A DNA stretch of 64,000 nt from Steinernema hermaphroditum (Eukaryota > Nematoda > Chromadorea > Rhabditida > Steinernematidae). Positions 35,069 through 46,237 of the stretch are shown piece after piece; within the stretch, counting starts at the first letter, position 1, and every line of letters begins with the position of its first letter. Under the pieces are notes generated by a model. It was not told where the DNA came from. It saw only the letters and a list, made by a program, of their open reading frames with translations, and did not search any database. Location of the stretch: contig CM059621.1 in the NCBI GenBank assembly GCA_030435675.1, positions 8,308,001 through 8,372,000 on the forward strand, written 5' to 3'. The translations under genes were made by a program, and so were the position numbers.

Positions 35069-38022
35069 CGCCAGGCGGAAATGAACGAATCTTTATGCTC
35101 CACACGTGAATTTTAAACAACACATCTCATCGCAACTTTTAGATGGTACTGCAGCGCATTTTTGGCGAACTCCTGGTCCGCACTACTTAAATTACAGCTT
35201 CCAGATCACCTTCGTTGGTAGTTACGCTTGTCAGAATTTCATTTTATCCCAAATATGTACAGTAGTTCTCTAGGGGAACTATTTGGTAGGCGATAAGAGG
35301 GATGAATGAGGTTCGACTCCATCGCGACTAGTGAAAGTCGAGGGCGCCTGCTAAGGTCACAGAAATGTCAATTTTATTTCATCTTTCTGTAGCTTCTTTC
35401 TGTACGAAATGGCCGACGAAGATCGGAACCTCGGTTCACTGAGAACGCGAATCTGATTTTTTTTTCTGAGTCCATAAGACTATCGGGTGAATAAATTTAG
35501 AATCCATCGAGTAATTTACCTTCCTAACCGGCGATTAGTTCTATCAGCATAAGATAACCTTCCAAAAAGGGCTTCCAAAATTGTGTCTTTGTCGCGCAGA
35601 CAGAGAGGCGCCATCGTGTCACATTTGATACGAGCGAGCCCGTTTTTAGGTCCTCTTAAATAATTCAAAACTGTCGGCAGGCTCAATTCTCATTCGATTT
35701 GTACTTTCTGCGTAAACCACGTCGGCCAGATCTATTCCTCTGGCCTACCGGTTCACTTCTTGTATCTTTAGACGTGCTTTTCTGAACCATCTACTCCTCT
35801 AATCATTCCATGCCTCTGTATTTCTTTAGCAGCTTCTCTTCGCACCCCCTTTTGGGTGCTTGTGAATAATTCAGTTCTCCGGCGGCAAGGTCAGCCGACT
35901 CCCACTTCCGTGTGTCACCTCTGCCCCCAATTAACTGCACCCCGGCCCTTCCCCACCCTCGGAGAGATACAAAAGCGCCTCGGCGTGGGCCGTAAACCCG
36001 TCCGGCGCTTCTCATTGATTAATCCGCGCCGTGTGGCCACTTGATCCTCTCGCGCGTGGAAAGGTCAGCGCCAACAGCCGCGCATTCGAAACGGTCCCAA
36101 AAAGCAAACAGTTGTCCCCCTCCTCCTCGAACCGGGCCTCGGAACCCGGCGGCGCCGAACCGGCTTCGGGGGCACGTGAGGGGGCAAACAAACGCACGTG
36201 AGTCATCCGCGCGGAGTCGCCGGGTCGCCGAATGGCACGGTGGTCGTGATTGATCAGGGCACACCTAATGCCCTATCAGGCATGCATTGCCAATGGACCC
36301 ACCGGGGCGGCCCTGGTCCACACGCAGCGGCGGCGGACCTCCCGCAGCGCCAGAAGTGGGATTACGCGCGCCGAACACGTAAAGGTCGAAGCAGCGCGGT
36401 GATTATGGTGCACGTCCCCTCGCCACTCGCGCGTTTTCGCGCGCCAACTCTCCTCTCCGTTAAATTAGCTTGCTGCTTCCATCGTCGACATCCTCACTCT
36501 ACCCTACAGTGCCCGTCCGACGATCGCCTCCGGCATCCGGCTACCGTACCCCGGGGCTTGCTATCTCCCCCGCCATCGCCTCGCGCACTGTTATCTCGCT
36601 GTGTTTTTGCGAGTCGCTGCAACGCTGCATCCCGTAATTAGCCCTCTGCGCGCTAATTATGATCGCGTCGCTGGCGTGTCCCATCAACGTCGCCGATGGC
36701 CCACGACGCACAGCGCCTTCTTCTCGCGTGCGTCACTCCCGATCGCGCCGCCAAACAATCAGTCGTCTCAGTCGATCGAGGGAGGCCGAACGAACAGCGA
36801 AGGCGCACGTGTATTCCTTCGATATAGTTTTCTTTTGACTATCTTCTCGCCGCTTACCGAGTCGACCCGGCGGCGGCGCCCGGCGGGCGGCGCTCGGCAC
36901 GCCGGCGTTCGGCTTCTTCTCGGCTGCAGCTGGCCCTCCCGGCCGTCACGATGCGGCCCTTGCGGGAACAGTTCACGTGCGGAGCGGGGGTGAGGAGGCG
37001 GTGAGAGGATCGCAGATAATGGAAGAGCGAGGGTGGGCGCGCTGTACACACGCGCGCACCCTCCGCGCTGCTGTCGGCCTCATCCCGGGATCGCGAACGT
37101 CTTAGGGCTCGCCGACAGGGCTATTGTCCTCTCTGGCCCCAGGGCCAGTTCGGGAGCTCACAGTCCTCCCATCGTGCGCTGCGAACGAGCCGTCTCCCCG
37201 ATCCGAGTCTCCCCGGGTACTGTAGATCTCTTGAATATTCCTCTCGTACATCTCAATCTCTCTGGCGGTAGAACTATTGTATCCAGATCCTTTAGAAGAG
37301 CTACAGTACCACTCGTAAGGGGCTCCTTCTGCTAGCGGCGATGCCACGGCTGCTACAGTAGTGTGGTTCGGGAGTAGCGGCGGGCTGCATACGCGTTTGT
37401 TTTCGTCGGTTGACGTCCTCCGGAGGGCTGAAAAACAGTTTGGCCTGCCGGGCCGAGACGCGTGCCGTCGAGGAGGCTTTGCTGATGTGTATTGATCGCC
37501 AACGCCGATCATTGTCGTCACGTACGTTTCCGTCCGTCTTCGCCTCCAGGCGGTCCACGGCCGCCTCGAGCCTCGGCGCCGCCGCTGTTCGGGAAGACGC
37601 CTGCGGCGCCGACCGGCCGGCTCGGGTAGCCCTCCACCCACTCGGGCTTACTGTTTTCGCGTGTCCGCTAATACCGACTGCCGCGCCGCCCGCGAACTGC
37701 CCCGGGATATGAGTCACTCGCGGCGCTTACCCAAGGACGAACTCCATAGCCGCGCCGGCTACCTGCCCGGGTACCGTTTCAAGTGGCGATGTTTATTTTT
37801 CGCGGCGACTGTTTTTGCGCTCACCGACGTGGCTTAAGTCTTCAAGACGTTTCGAGTCGCACCTCGCGCGCACTTCGTGGACCTCCATTGTCCGCGAGCC
37901 AGTTTGACACGCGCGATGCGTGATGTCTCAACAATGTTTGCGCGGGCGAACGGGCCGCTCCGAATTCTGTGTATTGTGCGCGAGCGTACGAGGAGGTTCT
38001 GACGGCGCTCTTTGCAGAGAAA
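35069..38022. other. GC-rich, gene-free region upstream of the GMEB-like gene
   Basis: From about 36000 to 37850 the sequence becomes markedly GC- and CpG-rich (many GGCGCC, CCCGG and CGCGCG strings), unlike the A+T-rich 33-35.6 kb stretch. Open frames occur on both strands but none shows homology or splice structure. It is probably promoter/leader DNA of the SAND-domain gene; a CTCTTTGCAG acceptor ends at 38016, just before its start. Confidence 0.5.
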
Positions 38023-39419
38023 ATGAAGGACGACGCGAGCCCCCCTCCGGCCGAACTCGACGACGACATCAAGAACGCCAAGATCATCGAGGTCCGCTGT
38101 GGCATGCTCACGGGCAAGATGCATCTCGACAAGTTCGTCTGCCCCGGCATCCACCAGAACTGCATCGAGCACGAGGGCCAGATGATCTCGCCGAAGATGT
38201 TCACCGTCTTCGCCCAGAAGGACAAGCAGAAGGACTGGAAGGGCAGCATTCGCATAGGCCGCACCAATCTCAGGTGAGTGGACGGCGCTTCCGGTGGGTT
38301 ACGGTAGTCCTGTTGCAGATCGCTGATGGAGATGAAGACGTTCGACTTCTTCGAGCACGAGAAGCGCTGCAGCCTAAAGTGCCAGTCGAGGAATTACATC
38401 TCTGCGCGGCTTAACAACTCCACCTCGACGCCGCCCTCGGTGACACCCATTCAGAGAATCAGCTTCTCCTCGTCCGACGGCGCCGACCACAACCCCACCG
38501 CCTCCACCTCCTTCTACGCCTCCTCGCCCTCGGCGCAGAGCTCGCTGAGCAATGCCTCGACGGACTCTTCGGCGACGACCCTCAAGAACAACGCCGTCCT
38601 CCAGTCGGTCCTGCAGGCCTATGCCTCCCAGACCGTCCGCTCCGCCGACCCGAGCGCCCTGAACTTCGACCTCGGTCTTGGCGTGCTCGGGCAGTACGCG
38701 TCGGTGCGGTCGACGATCAGCGACGTCGAGGAGGACGCGCTGAAGATCGCCGACTTCGACGACGAGGAGCCGAAGCCCTCCTCCAGCGACGAGAACCTCT
38801 GCACCGACGTTCCCACCACCTCGGCCTCGGGCACCCTCCAAAACCCCGCCACCCTCAACATGAACCACACGCTGTCGGTGATGAGCACTCTCCTTCTCGC
38901 CAGCTCCGGCAAGCAGGAGATGTTCAAGAAGTTGATCAGTCAGTCACCCGCCGACTTCTGGAACTCCGCCAAGTCCCTCGGCCTCATCGAGGATCTTTTC
39001 AACGACCTCACCGCCGCCCTTAACTACATGAAGCAGGCCTACATGAACGGCGCCGAGACCTCCCCCGCCGGTAAGTCCTTCTCCTGTTCTCCCCAGCTAC
39101 CGTATCCCTTCAGCCGCCGCCACACTCTCCCGAGTGACCGCCGCCTTCGACCTCGAGAAGTCGTTCAGTGAAAAGGCACAGCAGCAACTCCTCAAAGCCC
39201 AGCTCAGCACCATCATGATGAACTTCAGAAGTCAGTAATCCCTTCCCCATCTCCCTACCGTATCCCTCTTCAGACGTGCAGACGATCCAAGCGGCCCAGC
39301 AGCTGATCTCTGCGCCCCTCGCCGACCGGAACGTGAAGCGGAAATCGCCGTGCTCCAACCAGCTGCTCGGCGCCGACGTCCCGGCGAAGCAGTTCTGCGC
39401 CAGAAACAATCAAGTGTAG
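38023..39419 (+). CDS. GMEB: SAND-domain transcription factor, GMEB-like, 421 residues
   Basis: Glucocorticoid modulatory element-binding protein family. Exons join(38023..38273,38319..39070,39114..39230,39274..39419), 422 codons. The SAND domain occupies about residues 15-110: IIEVRCGMLTGKMHLDKFVC, the zinc-associated cysteines in CPGIHQNCIEHEG, KMFTVFAQ and the DNA-contacting KDWKGSIRIG; the second exon completes it with SLMEMKTFDFFEHEKRCS. After it comes a Ser/Thr/Ala-rich low-complexity region and then helical segments (SVMSTLLLASSGKQEMFKKL, DLFNDLTAALNYMKQAYM), as in the GMEB C-terminal coiled coil. Introns 3' of the SAND exon contain TACCGTATCCC just before the acceptor. The Met at 38023 follows an acceptor at 38016. 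It is convergent with the FLYWCH-like gene. Confidence 0.9.
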
Positions 39420-39630
39420 TTAGGATTGCTCTTCGATGATTCTGTATTTCCTTGTATATTGCCTTACATAGTCGCGAGTCGGCGCCCTCGTGGGCGCCTC
39501 GTTCCTGCCCAAGATCCGTCTGTCGCTTTGGTAAGCCCCTCAGAATGTGTGCGTGTGTCCTCTGCATAAATAAGTTATTATCTTTCTGAGTGATATGGAA
39601 TGATATGACGAAGTACAGTACCCTGTACGA

Positions 39631-40623
39631 CTAGACGGTGTGGTTGTTCTCTCCGAATTCGTGGAGGAGGCGGAAGATACCCTGTTGCAGCTGGAAGGCG
39701 CGGTCCAGATTCCGAGTGGCCGTTCGTCGCGTCATCGAAGCGATCATCTGCCCGAAGTCGCTCCAGATGTCGCCCGACGAGGGCTCGCCTCTTTCCTCCA
39801 ACTTCACCTTCTTCTGAGGTGGCTCGCTCGGCTCCCTCGAAACGACCATTTCTTCTGAAAATCTGCAATTGCTCCCCTAGTGGCACTCTGTGTACCTTTG
39901 AAGTTGTTGACCGAGTGGAAGTTGATCTCTTCCTCCTGAGGAGCAGAAGAGTTTAGGAGAGCTCCCGTCTTTGGGAAATTCTGAAACAGGGTTACCGTAT
40001 ACCACGTGCCGTTGGAGTTACCATTGGAATATAGGTGGCCTCGCAGCAGATATGTCGAATCATCTCAGGGTCGGTGAGAAGAGTGCGCGCTGTCGGTTTC
40101 GTCGCATCGACGCAAAGATGCGGCAATTTCTGAACATCTTCGATTAGGAAAGGTGTTAGTGATGTTGACACTACCTCTCCTTTGTGCAGATTGTTGAGTT
40201 CACAGGAGATGCAGCGGTAGAACTCGACGGCGACGCCGCCTTTCCGGCGCGTCATGATCCTGCGCCACTCGAGGATTAGGCCGTTCGGGGTGGTGATCAG
40301 GAGCTTCGGGATGGACTCTCCGTCGGCAAGCGCCGTCCACACAATTTCGAAGGGGTGCGCTTCCGTTTCTGAGCAGACGACGAGGCGGTTTTTGAGCTGA
40401 ACGTGGCGGTCTCCGGGACTGTGGAAAACAAACTCACCTGCTCGGGCGCGTGGGTATGCGTCTCGATCTCCCGGTGGTCTCTGCAGCCCATCGAGTTCTG
40501 GCCCCTCGCCGGACAGGAGGGCACCACGCAAGCCCACAGCTGTGTTGTCCCCTCGGGGTTGCTGACCGTCCGATGCATGAGGAAGCCGCCGATAACAGCG
40601 AATTCGTTCGAGATCAGCGACAT
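39631..40623 (-). CDS. FLYWCH-like zinc-finger protein, 274 residues
   Basis: Complement of exons 39631..39854, 39896..39980, 40022..40129, 40175..40396, 40438..40623; 275 codons. The N-terminal 62 residues resemble a FLYWCH finger: FAVIGGFLMHRTVSN, then LWACVVPSCPARG and DHREIETHTHAPE give the C-x4-C ... H-x-H pattern. A middle segment of about 110 residues follows, with YRCISCELNNLHKG and LPHLCVDAT (further Cys) of unknown type, then a Lys/Glu-rich linker (EPPQKKVKLEERGE) that could be a nuclear signal and a C-terminal helical part, FGQMIASMTRRTATRN. Such proteins repress transcription in nematodes (FLH-1 to 3), but this one is only FLYWCH-like and the assignment is moderate. The frame extends upstream of the chosen Met without homology. 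Confidence 0.7.
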
Positions 40624-40999
40624 GGAGGCGAAATGTCGGAGCGGAGAGGAGAGCGCGGGCTCCTCCGAATCGATATGTCGACAAAACGCGAGCGGTGGTC
40701 GACGCTCGGCTGTGTCGACGACGTATTTCGTTGTCGGCGGCGGCGGTGCGCATCTCGACGACGCTGCGACTGACAAAGAAGCACACGGCGACGACGCCAC
40801 TCAACCTGAGTTCCAGCGGCCAAAGCGTGCCTGGGGGTACAAAGGTCCCTTGCTGTCCCTTTGAGACGGAAACGTTCGCAGCCGCCGATCGACACAAGTA
40901 GCGCTCGGACACAAGTAAACATTACGTCACAACTACTGTATTAGTCATGAAGGAGTCCACTGAACGCTACAAAATACAGGGACGCGGGACGCTCCCCGT

Positions 41000-42824
41000 T
41001 CATTGCGCGCCCAGGGCTGACTTTCCGAGCTGGATGCACTTGATCTGCATGTTCTTCTTGAGGCGATAGGGGAAGAACATCACGGAGCTCGTCATCATAC
41101 TCGATTTGCCTTCATCCAAGTTGCACTGAAAACTGTGCTTCAGAAAGGTATTACAGATCGGAGAACTCACGTTGATGCTCTTATCCTCGTACGTCTTAGC
41201 ACTGATTTCTCGTGACTATAAATTCGGTTAGTAATGCGTAATAGTAGCCTTAATAGAATACCTTATTGTTAGATTGTTTCTTTGTATCTTCTCTGAGCTG
41301 GGGCTTCTTATCTTTCTTCAGTTCACTTTCTTTCTTCTGCCGCTCCGACTTCTTCTCTTCGATCTTCTCGATTGCCCTCGAGCTAAACCCGATGCCCTTC
41401 ATACGTTCGAGAAGAGACAGCGTCTTCTGTGGTTTGTGCAACGTAGGAACTTCTCGATTGGTCAGCGGTGGAACGATTGGGCTGTTGCTCGGCGTCAAGT
41501 AGACTGAAGATGCGTCAGGTTTCGGCGCAATCGTGGGTCTCAGAAATTCATGGAGTGACGGAACTTTAGATTTCGGGCCGAGACTGATCGAATCCTTGGT
41601 ACGTCTCGGAGCATTTACTGCTTTTTGCCTCGGAACTGATGTTGCAGGATTCAACTGAGGTAAAGGTTCTGAGCCCTTCGGTCTGACTGCTTCATAACGA
41701 GCTGGTGCTGAAGATTGTGGAGGCATGATGTATGCAGTAGTAGTTTCGGACTTTGGTGACAACATCACTGAAGTCTTTGGTGGAATGTGGGCCTTAACAT
41801 CAGCCGTCTGAACCACCTCTTTCTTTACCTCAGTTGGAGGAAGTCGCAAAGCAGAATCGACATCTCGATGTGGAGATTGAACGGTAGTTGGAGGTGGCAA
41901 TACTTGACTATCCGTCGTCATCAGATATGAAGAAGTAGTTTGTGCATTCACAGTAGGACGGACAGAACGAGCTGAAGAGCTCGGCATTGTTTCGTTCTGA
42001 ACAGTGACCTTCGCCGTCTTCAGTATCGGTACCATAGGCGTAATCTTGGTAGGAGTTGATTGCGTAGTTGAAGGAGGCACGGAAGTGAGAGATTCCGTTT
42101 CCTTCTCTTCAGCACTTGTTTTTTCTTTTTTGTTTTCTTCGTCTTGCTTCTTCACTTGCTCAGCAGGTGTGTCGTCTTCAAGTTTCTCCTTCTTTTTCTT
42201 TTCGTCTTCATCATTCTTTTCGCGTTTTTCTTTCTGTTCATTTTCTTTTTTTCCGGCTAAAACTTATAGATACCGCGGTTTGAACCGGGCGGCACCTACC
42301 GTCATCTTGTACAAATTCCTTGCCCTCATCACGTTTCTTGCTTTTTTTCTCGTCATTAATAGGACAACCTTCAGTCACCTTTTTCTTTTCTACTTCGTCT
42401 GGCTCGTCGAAGGGATTCACTGGATGGAAGTCATCTGTATCTGTAAAATGGTTTTGATTAAAATAACAATGGAATGCTTGATCCAACCTTCCGCGCTCGC
42501 ATTTTCCTTTTCACCAGTAGAGGTGGCACCTGGTTTCATCACTTCTGCCTTCTTCTTCTACAAGGAAGCGTGAAAATGAAATAGTCACCACAAGCAACTT
42601 ACCAACTCCTCCTTGCTCATTTCTTGCGAAACCGAGGAGCGAGCGTCGGCCTGAAGACGGATATGCACTCCCTCCGGACAGCAGCCGACGCGGACGATCA
42701 AGTCAGGACACTTCGCGAGTTCGAGTTTCTTCAAAGCACCGAGAAGCTGCGGGGTCAACTGAGGAAGAAGCTGCGTCCAATTGACTCTGACGTTCACGGT
42801 CCTCTTCGACCGCTCCGCTTCCAT
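41000..42824 (-). CDS. unrecognised low-complexity protein, 532 residues
   Basis: Complement of exons 41000..41125, 41171..41215, 41262..42256, 42300..42440, 42488..42557, 42603..42824; 533 codons, all introns 43 to 47 bases. The N-terminal 75 residues look folded (RTVNVRVNWTQLLPQLTPQL, then LAKCPDLIVRVGCCPEGVHI). Next is a Lys/Glu-rich segment of about 120 residues, then a Pro/Ser/Thr-rich disordered middle, a charged helix (KGIGFSSRAIEKIEEKKSER) and a compact conserved-looking C-terminus, SSVMFFPYRLKKNMQIKCIQ. The disordered middle suggests a scaffold or chromatin protein, but no function is assigned. It is transcribed toward the FLYWCH-like gene, 376 bases away on the same strand. Confidence 0.75.
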
Positions 42825-44211
42825 GCAAATGGGGAAAAGCTTCTGCACTCCACGTCTTCCGTCTCATTTCGGCCTCGTTCTTGTCTATTGTCCAACCCGT
42901 TGCAGACGCTTCCAGAAGTTTCCAGAAGTGGTGTTTGACCTGATTGCCAACTGATTGCTCGGCTGCTCAAAAAAAAGAGAGCCGCCACTTTTGTGGAAGG
43001 CGGTTCAGGGTCTCTGATGGTCGGTTTCTTGTTTCTTTGTTTCTTTTAGTTTTTGATCTGGCTCATCATGGCTCGCAAGGCCATGACTCATTAGGTGCTA
43101 GATTTAAAATTTCTTTGATCTGCTGAAATGTATAACCCTGTAAAAATACCCTGTGTGCAGGAGTCGCGCATCATTTACAAACAATACACAGCTGAAGCCA
43201 TTGAAGTATACGCAGATACTCGTGAGCTATGTGCGATTCTTTCTGCGTCACACCACGTGAGTAACGACTGATGGGTCCAATTCGTGTGACACAGAAGGAA
43301 TCGCTTATAACTCACGAGCATTGAAGCATACTCCAATTTTTTTTTGCTGATTTACTGTTCGTGAATGGTGCGCGACTCCTGCACGCAGCTTACATTTTTA
43401 GCTACTCGAACAAATTTTAACTTCAAAATCTAGAAGAAAAATTTGATCAGCAGCATGGCCTTGCCTTAAGCGAACATTAGTCGATTTCGAAAATTTAAAG
43501 AAAATCATGAAAAATATCTAGATCAGATTCATTTCAATTGATGCTTCGGAGGACGCTTCGTTTAAATTCTATTTTTGTATGCTTTCAGGATCATTTACGC
43601 GTTTTATTTTTCAGCGATACTGCGATACTCTTCCCACGTTTATGGATACGTACGCTGTTTGTACTAGATTTTAGGATGTGACCGTAACAGTAGAAGGAAA
43701 AGGCCCGAAAAGCAATTGCTACCGACTCGTTCGTATCGTTTCGAAGTATATCCTCCACTTCGACTACGATAGAAGAAATAGCTTCCGAAATAATAACTTT
43801 CTGTCGTAGTACAGCGCTTTAAAGTACTAGTTTTCCGTCCAAATCGCGGAATTTCTGAATTGGTTATTAGTGATAGTTATTAGTGATCGGTCATAGCTAA
43901 TTTGGAGTTTAACGGATTCCGGATTTTGAAGGTGATCAACAGAAAACACCGTAAGAGCTGTAAATTTCGATAACCTTTCAAGTTTTCGCTAGAGCGCGTG
44001 CTGTTGTCTCTCTGTGTTACTGAACATTTTCGAATCTTCTCAATTCGCGCTATTTTCTGTTCGAACGATGAACACATCGACACCCGTATTTCCCAAATAG
44101 TCGCGTCAGCAGACCGCGACGGTCCGATTGTTTATCTGTGCGCGACTTTCTTCTGATCGACATGTGTTTTTCTTTGTATTATTGCTAAGTTATCTTTATT
44201 TCAGGGCGAAG
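42825..44211. other. intergenic, A+T-rich, containing a foldback element
   Basis: The upstream regions of the unrecognised minus-strand gene and of membrin meet here. The only structure I see is the inverted-repeat element at 43151-43388. The rest lacks genes. Confidence 0.5.
43151..43388. mobile_element. 238-base foldback MITE-like element
   Basis: The left end reads CTGTGTGCAGGAGTCGCGCA and the right end, on the minus strand, CTGCGTGCAGGAGTCGCGCA. The inversion continues inward in patches (CTCGTGAG, GCGATTC, TTCTG.GTCACAC on both arms) to a centre near 43270, so nearly the whole element can fold into one imperfect hairpin. It has no coding capacity. Such elements are non-autonomous DNA transposon derivatives; family unknown. 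Confidence 0.7.
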
Positions 44212-44984
44212 ATGGAGTCCCTATATCATCGAACAAATGCCCAGCTCCAAGAAGTCCATTTCGCCATGGGAAGACTCGAGGGGTCTTCGAATGAATCGAA
44301 CGCTCAGGCAGTTACTACTGAAATCCAGCAAAAGATGCGGTAAGCTGTTTCATTAGCTGTTTTTATAGAATCTCTGCATTCGATTTCTACTTTCTTGAAT
44401 CGCGCTTATCTTCGTTATATTCAGAGTCATAGATGATGCCTGTCAGAAGCTGGAAGTGATGATTAGTAAAGAGCCTGTAGCGAAGCGGCAGAACTGGAAA
44501 TACAAGCTCGACCAACTGAACTTCGACTGCAAGAATGTTCACCGAAATATGGGCAGCGTGTTTGCGCGTCTTACTAACAAGTGGAGATCGGTAGCCGAGC
44601 GAGAAGAGCTTCTGACTCAGCGGTAGGGAGGAAGAGACCGTATTTCCCTGAAAGTGTGCTTTCAGATTCCGAGCGAATGAGCCTACGGCACTGACTATCG
44701 AAGACTCCGAACTGCTTATCAACGACGGCCTCCACAGGTCGAACCGAAACGTCGACGGCCTCATCGACCAGGGCCAGTCCGTGCTGGACTCTTTGCGCCT
44801 GCAGCACTCCATGCTCAAGGGAGTCAAAGGAAAGATCGTCGACGTCGGAAAAATGCTCGGCCTTTCCGGAACCACCCTGCGCATGATCGAAAAGCGAGTG
44901 GATGAAGACTGGATCATCTTCCTCGTCGGCTGCATCTGCGTCTGTATATTCATGTACACCTTCTACCGCTTCTGGCACGGTTAA
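44212..44984 (+). CDS. memb-1: membrin / GOSR2-type ER-Golgi Qb-SNARE, 214 residues
   Basis: Tail-anchored SNARE for ER-to-Golgi and intra-Golgi fusion. Exons join(44212..44339,44425..44622,44666..44984), 215 codons, the usual membrin length. The N-terminal helices (YHRTNAQLQEVHFAMGRLE) form the regulatory bundle; RQNWKYKLDQLNFDCKNVH is the second helix block. The SNARE helix spans about residues 120-185 (SQ-equivalent HRSNRNVDGLIDQGQSVLDS, LKGVKGKIVDVGKMLGLS), followed by the membrin-typical TTLRMIEKRVDEDWIIF and a C-terminal membrane anchor VGCICVCIFMYTFYRFW. The ATG follows a TTTCAG acceptor by ten bases. AATAAA is at 45075, and SAR1 begins 187 bases after the stop. Confidence 0.92.
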
Positions 44985-45074
44985 TCGCAAGAAGCTTTTT
45001 TATGTTCGTTTCGGGGTTTTGTTTGTACAAATCTGAGTTCACTGTGATAACTTACTGCGTTATTTATATTTATA

Positions 45075-45080
45075 ATAAAG
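45075..45080 (+). terminator. polyadenylation signal AATAAA of membrin
   Basis: Canonical hexamer about 90 bases after the membrin stop and 92 bases before the SAR1 start. A TTCTTAG acceptor at about 45124-45130 follows, which would suit trans-splicing of a downstream cistron. Confidence 0.6.
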
Positions 45081-45171
45081 TCCTACTTATGCTGACGAGG
45101 TACTCACTCTGCGCTGACGTGGTCTTCTTAGTTGCGCGGCGGTCGCTTTGAGTCGTGTTCAGTTGCGAAAG

Positions 45172-46237
45172 ATGGCTTTGTGGCTGTGGGGATGGTTGGA
45201 TTACGTCCTTGACTACCTCGGTACTGACTACCTCGGTACCGTAATCTTCTCTTCTTCTACCCTCTTCCCTTCTAGGTTTCGCTCAGAAGAAAGCGCGCAT
45301 CGTCTTTTTGGGACTGGACAACGTCGGCAAGACGACTCTTATGCGCAGAATCAGGGACGACACGGTCCACACCCACGCTCCGACCTACCACCCAAGTGAG
45401 TCCAAGGGATACTGTAGAGTGATGTAGTCAGCCTTTCTTAACTATGGCTTTCCGCTGGAGATACCGTAATTCTGGGTACGGTACGGGGGAAGACATCTGT
45501 TCATGGCAGATCAGACATAACCCCTGAGTAAGTCTAGACAGTCTGCAGCGCCTCTATATAAGGCGATCCACTTTTACGATTGAATTGTCTCCGGACCTTT
45601 AACCCTAAGAAGCTGAACCATCATGGTTTGTCGCAGTTTCGTCGAAGATCGGCGTTTGCAAAGGATCATCGTTGATCCGTTGAGAGCTGATTTATAGCCG
45701 CCATAAATTTATCCAATTAGTCTGTCTCTGCCGATGAGATGTTCTTCTGCAAAACAGTACCTGTGCACACACCCTCTTTGCAGCTTCCGAGGAATTCTCT
45801 GTGGGAGGCGTCCGAATTACAGCCTTCGACCTCGGTGGACACGAACAAGGTCTGTTAAGCTCCCATGCACCCCTAAAGACCCACTTTCAGTGCGAAGAGT
45901 CTGGAAAGAGTACCTCCCCTGTGTGGACGCGGTTATCTTCGTCGTCGACGCCTCCGACCGGAGCCGAATCCCGGAGGCGAGAATCGAGCTGGAGGCGCTT
46001 CTCATCGAGGAGGCAATGGCCCAGTGCCCCTTCTTGGTCATCGGCAACAAAATCGACCGGGAGGGCGCCCTCAGCGAGGCGACCCTCAACACCTTCTTGG
46101 GCCTGGACCGTTTCTGCACCGGCAAGACGCCGGCGGAGGTCGTCGGGAGCAGGCCTGTGGAAACGTTCATGTGCTCCGTGGTGCATGGTGTTGGCTACGG
46201 GGCGGCGCTCCGGTGGCTGGCCGCCCACTTGCACTGA
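45172..46237 (+). CDS. sar-1: SAR1-type small GTPase of the COPII coat, 193 residues
   Basis: Starts COPII vesicle budding at ER exit sites. Exons join(45172..45220,45276..45395,45784..45849,45891..46237), 194 codons, close to the usual 193-198. The N-terminus MALWLWGWLDYVLDYLG is the amphipathic, Trp-rich membrane helix that replaces myristoylation in SAR1. Switch and nucleotide motifs: GLDNVGKTTLM (P-loop, Val where SAR1 normally has Ala), PTYHPTSEEF (switch I Thr), DLGGHEQVRRVWKEY (switch II), GNKIDREGALSE (NKxD) and METFMCSV-like VETFMCSVV. Divergence from typical SAR1 (for example VDASDRSRIPEARIELEALL) exceeds that of most animals. The first donor sits in a 15-base tandem duplication, so a 5-residue longer form is possible. 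AATAAA at 46262. Confidence 0.92.
45396..45783 (+). other. second intron of SAR1, unusually long
   Basis: 388 bases, against 40-60 for its neighbours. It holds TCTATATAAGG near 45556 and several TACGGTA-type motifs. An internal promoter or a small RNA is possible but unproven; I recognise no RNA gene in it. Confidence 0.35.

Noticed and set aside
36198..37717. Several 100-180-codon open frames on both strands in GC-rich DNA
   Set aside because: High GC content makes stop codons rare; the frames overlap each other, are low in complexity (Arg/Pro/Ala/Ser) and lack homology or conserved splice sites.
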